This document shows, piece after piece, positions 34,252 through 41,744 of a DNA stretch of 64,000 nucleotides (the stretch's first letter is position 1; each line of letters begins with the position of its first letter). The notes beneath the pieces are model-generated. The model was not told the origin of the DNA, ran no database searches, and saw only the letters and a list, made by a program, of their open reading frames with translations. This stretch comes from Nocardia yamanashiensis NBRC 100130 (lineage in GTDB: Bacteria > Actinomycetota > Actinomycetes > Mycobacteriales > Mycobacteriaceae). The position numbers were made by a program, and so were the translations under genes. The stretch is from positions 62,001 to 126,000 of the forward strand of contig NZ_BDCD01000011.1 of assembly GCF_001613325.1 (NCBI RefSeq), written 5' to 3'.

Positions 34252-35886
34252 ATGACTCCCGCCGCTGCCGCGCGTTCGGCCGTGGCCGTCTCAGCACCGA
34301 TCGGCCACGCCGCCATCGATGATGGGGCGGCCGGGGTGTTCGCGGGATATGGACCAGGCCGTTACGACCGGGCTTTCGACGAGATGTTCGATGCCGCCGG
34401 CCGGGCTCGCCCCGCCTACCGGGGCATTTTCGCCGCGCTCGCCACCATCGACGCCGCCGATCTGGCGGCGCGGGCCGAGGCGCTGGCCCGGGCCTTCGCG
34501 GATCAGGGCATCACCTTCTCCCTCTCGGGCCAGGAGCGGCCGTTCCCGCTCGATCTGGTGCCGAGAGTGATAGCCGCCACCGAGTGGACCAAACTCGAGC
34601 GCGGCATCAAACAACGGGTGCGCGCCCTGGAGGCCTTCCTGGCCGACGTGTACGGCGAGCAGACCATCCTGCGCGATCAGGTGATTCCGAAGCGCTTGGT
34701 CACCTCGTGCGCGCATTTCCATCGCGAGGCCGCCGGGCTGATCCCGCCGAACGGCGTCCGTATTCATGTGGCGGGCATCGACCTGATCCGCGACGAGCAC
34801 GGCGATTTCCGGGTGCTGGAGGACAATCTGCGTTCCCCGTCCGGGGTTTCGTATGTGATGGAGAACCGCCGCACCATGGCGCGCGTCTTCCCGGACCTGT
34901 TCGCCTCGCATCGGGTGCGCGCGGTCGGCGACTATCCGAGTCATCTGCTGAAGGCGCTGCGCGCGGCCGCCGCCCCGAACGAAGCCGATCCGACCGTGGT
35001 GGTGCTCACCCCCGGCGTCTACAACTCCGCCTATTTCGAGCATTCGCTGCTGGCCCGGCAGATGGGTGTGGAACTGGTCGAGGGCCGGGACCTGTTCTGC
35101 CGCGACAATGTCGTCTATATGCGCACCACGGCGGGGGAGCGGCAGGTGGACGTCATCTATCGCCGTATCGACGACACTTTCCTCGATCCCATGCAGTTCC
35201 GCCCGGATTCCATGCTGGGTGTGGCGGGCATTCTGAACGCGGCCCGCGCGGGCACCGTGGTGCTGGCCAATGCGGTGGGCAACGGCGTCGGCGACGACAA
35301 ACTCGTCTACACCTATGTGCCCGCTTTCATCGAGTACTACCTGGGCGAGAAACCCATTCTGCCCAATGTGGATTCGTACCGTTGCTGGGAGCCCGCCGAA
35401 CGCGACGAGGTGCTCGACCGGATCGCGGAACTGGTGGTCAAGCCGGTGGAGGGTTCGGGCGGGTACGGCATCGTGATCGGCCCGGACGCCTCGCAGAAGG
35501 AACGGGATGCGGTGCGCCGCAAGGTGCGTGCCGATCCGCGCGGCTGGATCGCCCAGCCGGTCGTCCAATTGTCGACGGTCCCAGCGAAAATCGGCGGGGT
35601 ACTGGCGCCCCGTCATGTGGATCTGCGGCCGTTCGCCGTCAATGAGGGTGACGATATCTTCGTGCTCCCCGGCGGTTTGACCAGGGTGGCACTGCCGGAA
35701 GGCTCACTGGTGGTCAATTCCAGTCAGGGCGGCGGCAGCAAGGACACCTGGGTGCTGGCCCCGCGCACCTCGGGCGCCGAGCGCGAACTCGCGGGCGCTC
35801 AACTGGTCAGCGAAATGCACATCACCCGGGAACACGACCAGGCCCGGGAACCCTCCGTCACTCGATCCAATCAGCAACAGCAATAA
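34252..35886 (+). CDS. Circularly permuted ATP-grasp type 2 protein
   Basis: 544 residues (COG2308-like). Conserved segments include RPFPLDLVPRVI, QRVRALEAFLADVYGEQ, HFHREAAGLIPPNGVRIHVAGIDLIRDEHGDFRVLEDNLRSPSGVSYVMENR and the C-terminal VVKPVEGSGGYGIVIGP, with LPGGLTRVALPEGSLVVNSSQGGGSKDTWVL. The family is predicted to form amide bonds using ATP. It is always found with an alpha-E protein and a transglutaminase, as here and in Rv2411c-Rv2409c; the product of the trio is not known. ATG 34252 is chosen to match the family N-terminus; ATG 34237 and 34162 are in frame. Confidence 0.88.
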   Translation: MTPAAAARSAVAVSAPIGHAAIDDGAAGVFAGYGPGRYDRAFDEMFDAAGRARPAYRGIFAALATIDAADLAARAEALARAFADQGITFSLSGQERPFPLDLVPRVIAATEWTKLERGIKQRVRALEAFLADVYGEQTILRDQVIPKRLVTSCAHFHREAAGLIPPNGVRIHVAGIDLIRDEHGDFRVLEDNLRSPSGVSYVMENRRTMARVFPDLFASHRVRAVGDYPSHLLKALRAAAAPNEADPTVVVLTPGVYNSAYFEHSLLARQMGVELVEGRDLFCRDNVVYMRTTAGERQVDVIYRRIDDTFLDPMQFRPDSMLGVAGILNAARAGTVVLANAVGNGVGDDKLVYTYVPAFIEYYLGEKPILPNVDSYRCWEPAERDEVLDRIAELVVKPVEGSGGYGIVIGPDASQKERDAVRRKVRADPRGWIAQPVVQLSTVPAKIGGVLAPRHVDLRPFAVNEGDDIFVLPGGLTRVALPEGSLVVNSSQGGGSKDTWVLAPRTSGAERELAGAQLVSEMHITREHDQAREPSVTRSNQQQQ

Positions 35887-35961
35887 CCGGAACACTTTCG
35901 ACAAGCGGTAGCAACGACGCTCTGACTCGGTAGGTGAATACAGCGTTAGGCAGGTCCAATC

Positions 35962-36930
35962 ATGTTGGCGCGCAATGCCGAATCCCTCTTCTGGATCGGC
36001 CGGTACATCGAACGCGCCGAGTACACGGCGCGCATCCTGGACGTCGCGGTCCATCAATTGCTCGAGGACGCCACGGTCGATCCCGATCGGACTTCCCGGG
36101 TATTGCTGACGGTGCTCGGCATCGAACCGCCCGAACGGGAACTCGATGTGTGGTCGGTGACCGAACTGGTGGCCTTCGGCCGGGACAATGGCGGGTCGAT
36201 CGTCGACTCGATCATTCGCGGCCGGGAAAACGCCCGGGGCGCAAGAGAAGTCACCTCCACCGAAATGTGGGAGTGCCTGAACGCCACCTACAACGGCCTG
36301 GCCGCCGCCGAACGCGCCGCCCGCGCGCTGGGGCCGCACGAATTCTGTCACTACATCACCGACCGCGCCGCCATGTTCGCCGGACTCTCCGATTCCACGC
36401 TCAGCCGCGACGACGGGTATCGCTTCCTGTTGCTGGGCAAATCCATCGAACGCGTGGATATGACGGTGCGCCTGCTGCTTTCGCGCGCCGGCGATCGCAC
36501 CTCGTCGCCGGCCTGGGTGACGGTATTGCGTTCGGCCGGTGCGCACGACCCGTATCTGCGCACCCATCGCGGCGTGCTGGACGCCAATCAGATCGCGGAT
36601 TTCATTCTGCTGGACCGGCTTTTCCCGCGCTCGGTCTTCCATTCGCTCAAAGTCGCCGAAACCTGCCTGCAGGAACTGGATCAGCGCCCCAACAGCCGTT
36701 TCGCCGCCCGCCACGAAGCGCATCGACTACTCGGCCGGGCGCGCAGCGAACTCGAGTTCCTGCCGTCCGCGGTACTGCTGGAGGATCTGCCCAGCCGGCT
36801 GCTGTGGTTGCAGCAGACCTGCCGCGAGGTGGGGGAGGCGGTGGCGCTGCAGTATTTCCACGCCGAATCCTGGGTGGCCTGGACCGGGCTGCACGGCCGC
36901 AATGGCGATCACGTGGAGGTGACGGCATGA
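35962..36930 (+). CDS. Alpha-E domain protein
   Basis: 322 residues, almost wholly helical (COG2307). The opening MLARNAESLFWIGRYIERAEYTARILDV is diagnostic, and RDDGYRFLLLGKSIERVDMTVRLLLSR and AHRLLGRARSELEFL follow. It is the middle member of the ATP-grasp/alpha-E/transglutaminase trio and probably forms a complex with them. Its stop overlaps the transglutaminase start (ATGA). No catalytic residues are predicted. Confidence 0.92.
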   Translation: MLARNAESLFWIGRYIERAEYTARILDVAVHQLLEDATVDPDRTSRVLLTVLGIEPPERELDVWSVTELVAFGRDNGGSIVDSIIRGRENARGAREVTSTEMWECLNATYNGLAAAERAARALGPHEFCHYITDRAAMFAGLSDSTLSRDDGYRFLLLGKSIERVDMTVRLLLSRAGDRTSSPAWVTVLRSAGAHDPYLRTHRGVLDANQIADFILLDRLFPRSVFHSLKVAETCLQELDQRPNSRFAARHEAHRLLGRARSELEFLPSAVLLEDLPSRLLWLQQTCREVGEAVALQYFHAESWVAWTGLHGRNGDHVEVTA

Positions 36931-37769
36931 GCTGGCGGATGCGGGTGGTGCACACCACCGGATACGTGTACGACGGCCCGGTCACCCGGTCGTTCAACGA
37001 GGCCCGGCTGACCCCGCGCGCCGACAGCAGGCAGAACGTCATCCTGAACCGGGTCGAGACGGTGCCGTCCACGCGGTCCTACCGGTACATGGACTACTGG
37101 GGCACCATCGTCACCGCGTTCGATCTGCACGCGCCGCACACCGAATTGGAGGTGACCAGCTCCTCGGTGGTGGAGACCGAACCTTTCGCCGGGCCCGCCG
37201 AAGAGCTCGCCTGGGAGGAATTGCGCGGCGATGCCGTCGCCGACCGCTTCGACGAATTGCTCAGCCCCACCGGCTATGTGCCGCGCGAACGCCGGTTGGC
37301 CCCGGTGGCCCGGCAGCTGGCGCGCGGGGTGCCGCCCGCCAAAGCCGTTGTCCGCGCGGCCGAATGGGTGCACCGCGAGATGAGCTACCTGCCCGGCACC
37401 ACCTCCGTGCACACCTCGGCGGTGGAGGCGTTCGCCGAAAGACAGGGCGTCTGCCAGGATTTCGCGCACCTGACCCTGCTGTTGCTGCGCACCATGGGGA
37501 TTCCCGGGCGCTACGTCTCCGGCTACCTGCATCCGGACCCGTCCGGTGAGGTCGGCCACACCGTGGCGGGCCAGATGCACGCCTGGGTGGAAGCGTGGAC
37601 GGGGCAATGGTGGGGCTACGACCCGACCAACAACATCCCCGTCACGGAGCAACACGTTTCAGTCGGGGTGGGCCGTGATTACGCGGATGTGCCGCCGCTC
37701 AAAGGTATCTTCTCCGGTAGCGGCTCGACCGATCTCGAAGTGGTAGTGGAAATCACCCGCCTCGCCTGA
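36927..37769 (+). CDS. Transglutaminase-like cysteine protease-fold protein
   Basis: 280 residues. N-terminal beta-domain (HTTGYVYDGPVTRSFNEARLTPR) followed by the papain/transglutaminase core, in which the catalytic Cys (ERQGVCQDFAHLTLLLLRTMGIPGRYVSGYL), His (QMHAWVEAWTG) and Asp (WWGYDPTNN) are all present. Such proteins may hydrolyse or transfer peptide amides made by the ATP-grasp partner. Position matches Rv2409c. Coupled to the alpha-E gene by a 4-nt overlap. Confidence 0.93.
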   Translation: MSWRMRVVHTTGYVYDGPVTRSFNEARLTPRADSRQNVILNRVETVPSTRSYRYMDYWGTIVTAFDLHAPHTELEVTSSSVVETEPFAGPAEELAWEELRGDAVADRFDELLSPTGYVPRERRLAPVARQLARGVPPAKAVVRAAEWVHREMSYLPGTTSVHTSAVEAFAERQGVCQDFAHLTLLLLRTMGIPGRYVSGYLHPDPSGEVGHTVAGQMHAWVEAWTGQWWGYDPTNNIPVTEQHVSVGVGRDYADVPPLKGIFSGSGSTDLEVVVEITRLA

Positions 37770-37823
37770 GGTTTCCGGGCCGCGTCTGGTCGGTGCGGTA
37801 TCCAGTTGAGCGGAAGGTAACCG

Positions 37824-38603
37824 ATGTCTCCCACAGCACAGGAAGTCGCCGAGGATCTAGCGGAACTGCAAGTGCCGTCCCTCGGACGCAAGCTCTTCGC
37901 CGAAGCCCTGGGCACTTTCGTGCTGGTGCTCGGCGGCGTCGGCACCGCGGTGCTGGCCGGGAGCCGGGTGGGTGCGCTCGGCGTGGCGCTGGCCTTCGGG
38001 TTCACGCTGTTGTTCCTGGTGTACGCCATCGGGCCGATCTCGGGCTGCCATGTGAATCCGGCGGTCACGGTCGGGCAGTTCCTGCTGGGCCGGATCTCGG
38101 CCGCGGTCGCGGGGTTGTACTGGGTGGCGCAGATCGTGGGCGGTCTGCTCGCGGGCGCGACCATCTACGCCATCGCGCACAATCTGCCGTCCTACGACCG
38201 GGCCCGGGACGGTCTGGGCGCCAACGGCTGGGGTGCGCACAGCCCCTCGAAGCTGGAGCTGGGCGGCATCGTCATCAATGGTTACGGCCTGGCCGCCACC
38301 ATCACCGTCGAAGTGATCCTGACCGCGCTGCTGGTCTTCGTGGTGCTGGCCTCCACCGATCAGCTCTCGGATGTGCCGCTGGCCGGGCTGTCCATCGGCA
38401 TCACCCTGGCCGTCATCCACCTGATCTCGATTCCGGTGGACAACACCTCCGTCAACCCGGCCCGCAGCCTGGCCGTCGCCTTCTACCAGGACGGCGCACT
38501 CGCCCAGCTCTGGGTGTTCATCGTGTTCCCGCTGGTCGGCGGTGTATTGGGAGCGCTCGTCTACAGCCTGCTGTTCGGACGCTCCCGCAACATGGTCAGT
38601 TAG
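37824..38603 (+). CDS. aqpZ: Aquaporin (AqpZ-like)
   Basis: 259 residues, six TM helices and two half-helices. Both NPA motifs are present (GCHVNPAVTVG and TSVNPARSLAVAF). The small-residue pattern and the His in AVIHLISIPV (selectivity-filter position) suggest a water-selective channel rather than an aquaglyceroporin. The cytoplasmic N-terminus is extended by about 20 residues. It stands between the conserved trio and the PemK-like gene, and no mycobacterial counterpart is known to me there. Confidence 0.93.
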   Translation: MSPTAQEVAEDLAELQVPSLGRKLFAEALGTFVLVLGGVGTAVLAGSRVGALGVALAFGFTLLFLVYAIGPISGCHVNPAVTVGQFLLGRISAAVAGLYWVAQIVGGLLAGATIYAIAHNLPSYDRARDGLGANGWGAHSPSKLELGGIVINGYGLAATITVEVILTALLVFVVLASTDQLSDVPLAGLSIGITLAVIHLISIPVDNTSVNPARSLAVAFYQDGALAQLWVFIVFPLVGGVLGALVYSLLFGRSRNMVS

Positions 38604-38605
38604 CT

Positions 38606-39187
38606 TCAGTACCAGTGATATTCGGCGCACAAACGGTGCGCCACCAGATCGAAGGTTTTCCGGGCCAGGATCGCGCCCTCGCGGCGGATCCCGGCTTCGG
38701 GCACGTCCAGGACGCGATCGAGCCGGACCCAGCTGTCGCGTCCGGCGTTGTCCCACGGTCCGTCGCCGATGCCCACCCAATTGTCGTGGTGGGCGTGGTC
38801 GGCATTCGAGGACAGCATGAGCCCGAGCAGGGTTTTGCCTTCGCGGCCGACGACCAAGACCGGTCGGTCCTTGCCGTTGGACGGGTCCTCCTCGTAGGGC
38901 ACCCAGGTCCACACGATTTCACCCGGATCGGCACGGCCGTCCAATTGCGGTGAGTACACGATCTGCCGGGCGCGTTCCCGCGACGGCACGCCCGCCGACG
39001 AGGTCGGCCGCACCGAAACCCCCGCCGCCTTCTTGGGCGTGCTCACCGTGCGCAACGCGCGATCCCACACCGAGGACTTCTGCACCCGGTCGACCAGTTT
39101 CGGTCCCTGCTGCCTGACCAGTTGCGAACCCTGTTCCTTAGCCATGTTCCCCAATGTCTTCCCCAGCGCGTTCCACCTGCCCGCCAT
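38606..39187 (-). CDS. PemK/MazF-like fold protein
   Basis: 193 residues. The N-terminal 90 residues are basic and helical. The C-terminal half carries a PemK/MazF-type barrel: GEIVWTWVPYEEDPSNGKDRPVLVVGREGKTLLGLMLSSNADH, then WVRLDRVLDVPEAGIRREGAILARKTFDLVAHRL. No antitoxin gene is adjacent, so a toxin role is doubtful. The gene is a conserved neighbour of lepA in this order (Rv2405 in M. tuberculosis), which suggests a housekeeping role. Start ATG 39187 has a minus-strand TAGGCT box 7 nt upstream. Confidence 0.82.
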   Translation of the reverse strand: MAGRWNALGKTLGNMAKEQGSQLVRQQGPKLVDRVQKSSVWDRALRTVSTPKKAAGVSVRPTSSAGVPSRERARQIVYSPQLDGRADPGEIVWTWVPYEEDPSNGKDRPVLVVGREGKTLLGLMLSSNADHAHHDNWVGIGDGPWDNAGRDSWVRLDRVLDVPEAGIRREGAILARKTFDLVAHRLCAEYHWY

Positions 39188-39194
39188 GAACGGC

Positions 39195-39200
39195 AGCCTA
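39195..39200 (-). promoter_or_regulatory. Candidate -10 box, leaderless pemK-like transcript
   Basis: Minus-strand TAGGCT, 7 nt upstream of the ATG at 39187. Confidence 0.48.
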
Positions 39201-39280
39201 ACGGCGGTGGGCCGGAAGTTCATCCGGGAGCACACCGTAGACTTCTGGGTTGACATGCCGCCTTTTCGCCATGCCGAGGA

Positions 39281-41128
39281 GTGACTCCGATTAGCAGCTT
39301 CGCCGATACGACGTTCACCGATCCGTCCCGGATCAGGAACTTCTGCATCATCGCGCACATCGACCACGGGAAATCGACCCTGGCCGATCGCATGCTGCAA
39401 CTCACCGGAGTGGTGGAGGAGCGCGCCATGCGGGCGCAGTACCTCGACCGGATGGATATCGAGCGCGAGCGCGGTATCACCATCAAGGCGCAGAACGTGC
39501 GACTGCCGTGGAAGGTCGACGGGGAGGACTACGTCCTGCACCTGATCGACACCCCGGGTCACGTCGACTTCACCTACGAGGTGTCGCGGGCGCTCGAGGC
39601 GTGTGAGGGCGCGATCCTGCTGGTCGACGCCGCGCAGGGCATCGAGGCGCAGACGCTCGCCAACCTCTACCTGGCGCTGGACAAGGACCTGACCATCATT
39701 CCGGTCCTGAACAAGATCGACCTGCCGGCCGCGGACCCCGATCGGTACGCCGCCGAGCTCGCGCACATCGTGGGCTGTGAGCCCGAGGACGTGCTGCGGG
39801 TGTCCGGCAAGACCGGTGTCGGCGTGGCCGAGCTGCTGGACGAGGCCGTCAAGCAGGTGCCCGCGCCCGTCGGCGAGGCCGATGCCCCGGCGCGCGCCAT
39901 GATCTTCGACTCGGTGTACGACACCTACCGCGGCGTCGTCACCTACGTGCGTGTGGTGGACGGCAAGCTCACCCCGCGCCAGAAGATCAAGATGATGTCC
40001 ACCGGCGCGACCCACGAACTGCTCGAGATCGGCATCGTGTCGCCCGAGCCCAAGCCCACCGCGGGCCTCGGCGTCGGCGAGGTCGGTTACCTGATCACCG
40101 GTGTGAAGGACGTCCGGCAGTCGAAGGTCGGCGATACCGTCACCTCCGCGCGCGACGGGGCCACCGAAGCGCTTGCCGGATACCAGGATCCGCGGCCGAT
40201 GGTGTACTCCGGCCTCTACCCGGTCGACGGCTCCGACTACCCGGACCTGCGCGACGCGCTCGACAAGTTGCAGCTCAACGACGCCGCGCTGACCTATGTG
40301 CCGGAGACCTCGGTGGCGCTGGGCTTCGGTTTCCGCTGCGGCTTCCTCGGACTGCTGCACATGGAGATCACGCGCGAGCGCCTGCAGCGCGAGTTCGGTC
40401 TGGATCTCATCTCGACCGCGCCCAACGTGGTGTACCGGGTGATCCAGGAGGACAACACCGAGCAGATCGTCACCAACCCGTCGTTCTGGCCGGCGGGCAA
40501 GCTCAAGCAGATCTTCGAGCCGATCACCAAGTGCACCGTGATCGCGCCCAGCGAATTCATCGGCACCATCATGGAGCTGTGCCAGTCGCGGCGCGGTGAG
40601 CTGCTCGGCATGGACTACCTGTCCGAGACCCGCGTCGAGATGCGCTACACGCTGCCCATGGCGGAGATCATCTTCGACTTCTTCGACTCGCTGAAGTCGC
40701 GCACCCGCGGTTACGCGTCCCTCGATTACGAGGAGGCCGGCGAGCAGGAAGCCGAGCTGGTGAAGGTGGACATCCTGTTGCAGGGTGAGGCGGTGGACGC
40801 GTTCTCGGCCATCGTGCACAAGGACGCCGCCCAGGCGTACGGCAACAAGATGACCACCAAGCTGCGCGAACTCATCCCGCGCCAGCAGTTCGAGGTGCCG
40901 ATCCAGGCGGCCATCGGCTCCCGCGTCATCGCCCGCGAGAACATCCGCGCCATCCGCAAGGACGTGCTTGCCAAGTGCTACGGCGGTGACATCTCGCGTA
41001 AGCGCAAGCTGCTCGAGAAGCAGAAGGAAGGCAAGAAGCGGATGAAGACGATCGGCCGCGTCGACGTCCCCCAGGAAGCCTTCGTGGCGGCGCTGTCCAC
41101 CGAGTCCGCCTCGGACAAGAAGAAGTAG
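39281..41128 (+). CDS. lepA: Elongation factor 4 (LepA)
   Basis: 615 residues. Ribosomal back-translocase GTPase. G1 is [10 protein letters not shown]2 ERERGIT, G3 DTPGHVDF, G4 NKIDLP and G5 in VSGKTGVG. Domains II and III and the EF4-specific C-terminal domain ([33 protein letters not shown]) are complete. GTG 39281 is used; it directly precedes [25 protein letters not shown]. Divergent from the PemK-like gene and followed by a strong hairpin (41133-41188). Confidence 0.98.
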   Translation: MTPISSFADTTFTDPSRIRNFCIIAHIDHGKSTLADRMLQLTGVVEERAMRAQYLDRMDIERERGITIKAQNVRLPWKVDGEDYVLHLIDTPGHVDFTYEVSRALEACEGAILLVDAAQGIEAQTLANLYLALDKDLTIIPVLNKIDLPAADPDRYAAELAHIVGCEPEDVLRVSGKTGVGVAELLDEAVKQVPAPVGEADAPARAMIFDSVYDTYRGVVTYVRVVDGKLTPRQKIKMMSTGATHELLEIGIVSPEPKPTAGLGVGEVGYLITGVKDVRQSKVGDTVTSARDGATEALAGYQDPRPMVYSGLYPVDGSDYPDLRDALDKLQLNDAALTYVPETSVALGFGFRCGFLGLLHMEITRERLQREFGLDLISTAPNVVYRVIQEDNTEQIVTNPSFWPAGKLKQIFEPITKCTVIAPSEFIGTIMELCQSRRGELLGMDYLSETRVEMRYTLPMAEIIFDFFDSLKSRTRGYASLDYEEAGEQEAELVKVDILLQGEAVDAFSAIVHKDAAQAYGNKMTTKLRELIPRQQFEVPIQAAIGSRVIARENIRAIRKDVLAKCYGGDISRKRKLLEKQKEGKKRMKTIGRVDVPQEAFVAALSTESASDKKK

Positions 41129-41132
41129 GCGG

Positions 41133-41188
41133 TACCACCGCTGGTTTGAACGTGCCCCGCTGCCTGATGGCAGCGGGGCACGGTGGTA
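41133..41188 (+). terminator. Nested hairpin terminator of lepA
   Basis: Inner stem GTGCCCCGCTGCC (41152-41164) pairs with GGCAGCGGGGCAC (41169-41181) over TGAT. An outer helix TACCACCG (41133-41140) with CGGTGGTA (41181-41188) shares one base and can extend it across a bulge. Starts 4 nt after the lepA stop. U-tract absent. Confidence 0.75.
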
Positions 41189-41224
41189 GTTGACGGGCCC
41201 GCTGCTCCGCCCGAGGGCGCTGCC

Positions 41225-41417
41225 ACTCGCCTTACCTCGAGACCCCAAAGCCGCGGCTGACTCGCCGCTCTGCGCTGCCGCCGTGCGCTGTCTCAAATCG
41301 GGCGCGCCGCAGTCGCCTTACTCGATATCTCGGGGCCGCGGACGACTCCACAGAGCTCGGCCGCCAAGCGCTGCCACCGACCTCGCAGGTGCGCTGTCTC
41401 GAAGCGGGGCGCGCCGC
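41225..41417 (+). repeat. Imperfect tandem duplication
   Basis: Copy 1 (41225-41310) and copy 2 (41311-41417) share, in the same order, TCGCCTTAC, CCGCGG followed by GACTC, GCGCTGCC and GTGCGCTGTCTC, each ending in GCGCGCCGC. Copy 2 has about 20 extra bases. The paired blocks lie between two terminators. Confidence 0.6.
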
Positions 41418-41438
41418 TTCCTCTTCCAGCCGGGTCTC

Positions 41439-41474
41439 GGGCCCGCCGCCTGCTGGCGGCGGGCCCGTTGCTTC
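41439..41474 (+). terminator. Strong intrinsic terminator without an obvious gene before it
   Basis: GGGCCCGCCGCC (41439-41450) pairs perfectly with GGCGGCGGGCCC (41455-41466) over TGCT, followed by GTTGCTTCTTTTCG. The lepA terminator lies upstream, so this one would end a separate transcript, possibly a small RNA, or lepA read-through. Confidence 0.75.
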
Positions 41475-41542
41475 TTTTCGGGTGCGGGGCGGGTCCGCGG
41501 GAGTATGCTCCGGCTCTGCCGTCAGACCGGTTGTCATGTTTT

Positions 41543-41560
41543 GTAACTTTGGTCCGTTAC
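41543..41560. promoter_or_regulatory. GTAAC-N8-GTTAC inverted repeat
   Basis: GTAAC (41543-41547) and GTTAC (41556-41560) form an inverted repeat flanked by A/T runs, 185 nt before the gene at 41745. GTAAC-type half-sites are used by the MtrA response regulator in actinobacteria, usually as direct repeats, so that link is speculative. Confidence 0.45.
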
Positions 41561-41744
41561 GCACCAAAAAATGGGGCTTCCGTACTGATATGCAGGGTGA
41601 CAAGCTAATGGGCGCACCTCTGCGCACACTGCCTCCGACCTGGTGGATGTGACAGACCGGTTATCCGGAAATAGGGTGTGAAACGAGTTTGAGAGCGGCG
41701 GTCTGCCATTCGGCGGGCCGCCGATCAGTGAGAGCGGAGCCTGT

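Larger units (their letters stand above)
41189..41744 (+). other. 556-nt intergenic stretch with repeats, a second terminator and an AT-rich promoter-like region
   Basis: No convincing gene is seen. The first part (41189-41438) holds a tandem imperfect duplication, then a strong terminator (41439-41474) that does not belong to lepA, whose own terminator is 250 nt earlier. The last part (41525-41700) is distinctly AT-rich, with a GTAAC inverted repeat, and probably carries the promoter of the gene at 41745. A short frame over 41389-41652 crosses the terminator and lacks a start signal, so it was not accepted as coding. Confidence 0.6.

Noticed and set aside
38606..39187. Calling the PemK-like gene part of a toxin-antitoxin system
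   Set aside because: No antitoxin-like gene is adjacent, and the gene is a stable neighbour of lepA in related genomes.
39188..41296. Very long minus-strand open frame opposite lepA, continuous with the PemK-like gene
   Set aside because: It is antisense to the conserved LepA reading frame and shows no family features. Only the part from 39187 down reads as a real protein.
41389..41652. 87-codon frame downstream of lepA
   Set aside because: It runs through a strong terminator hairpin, has no ribosome site or leaderless box, and an Arg/Gly/Ser-rich composition.
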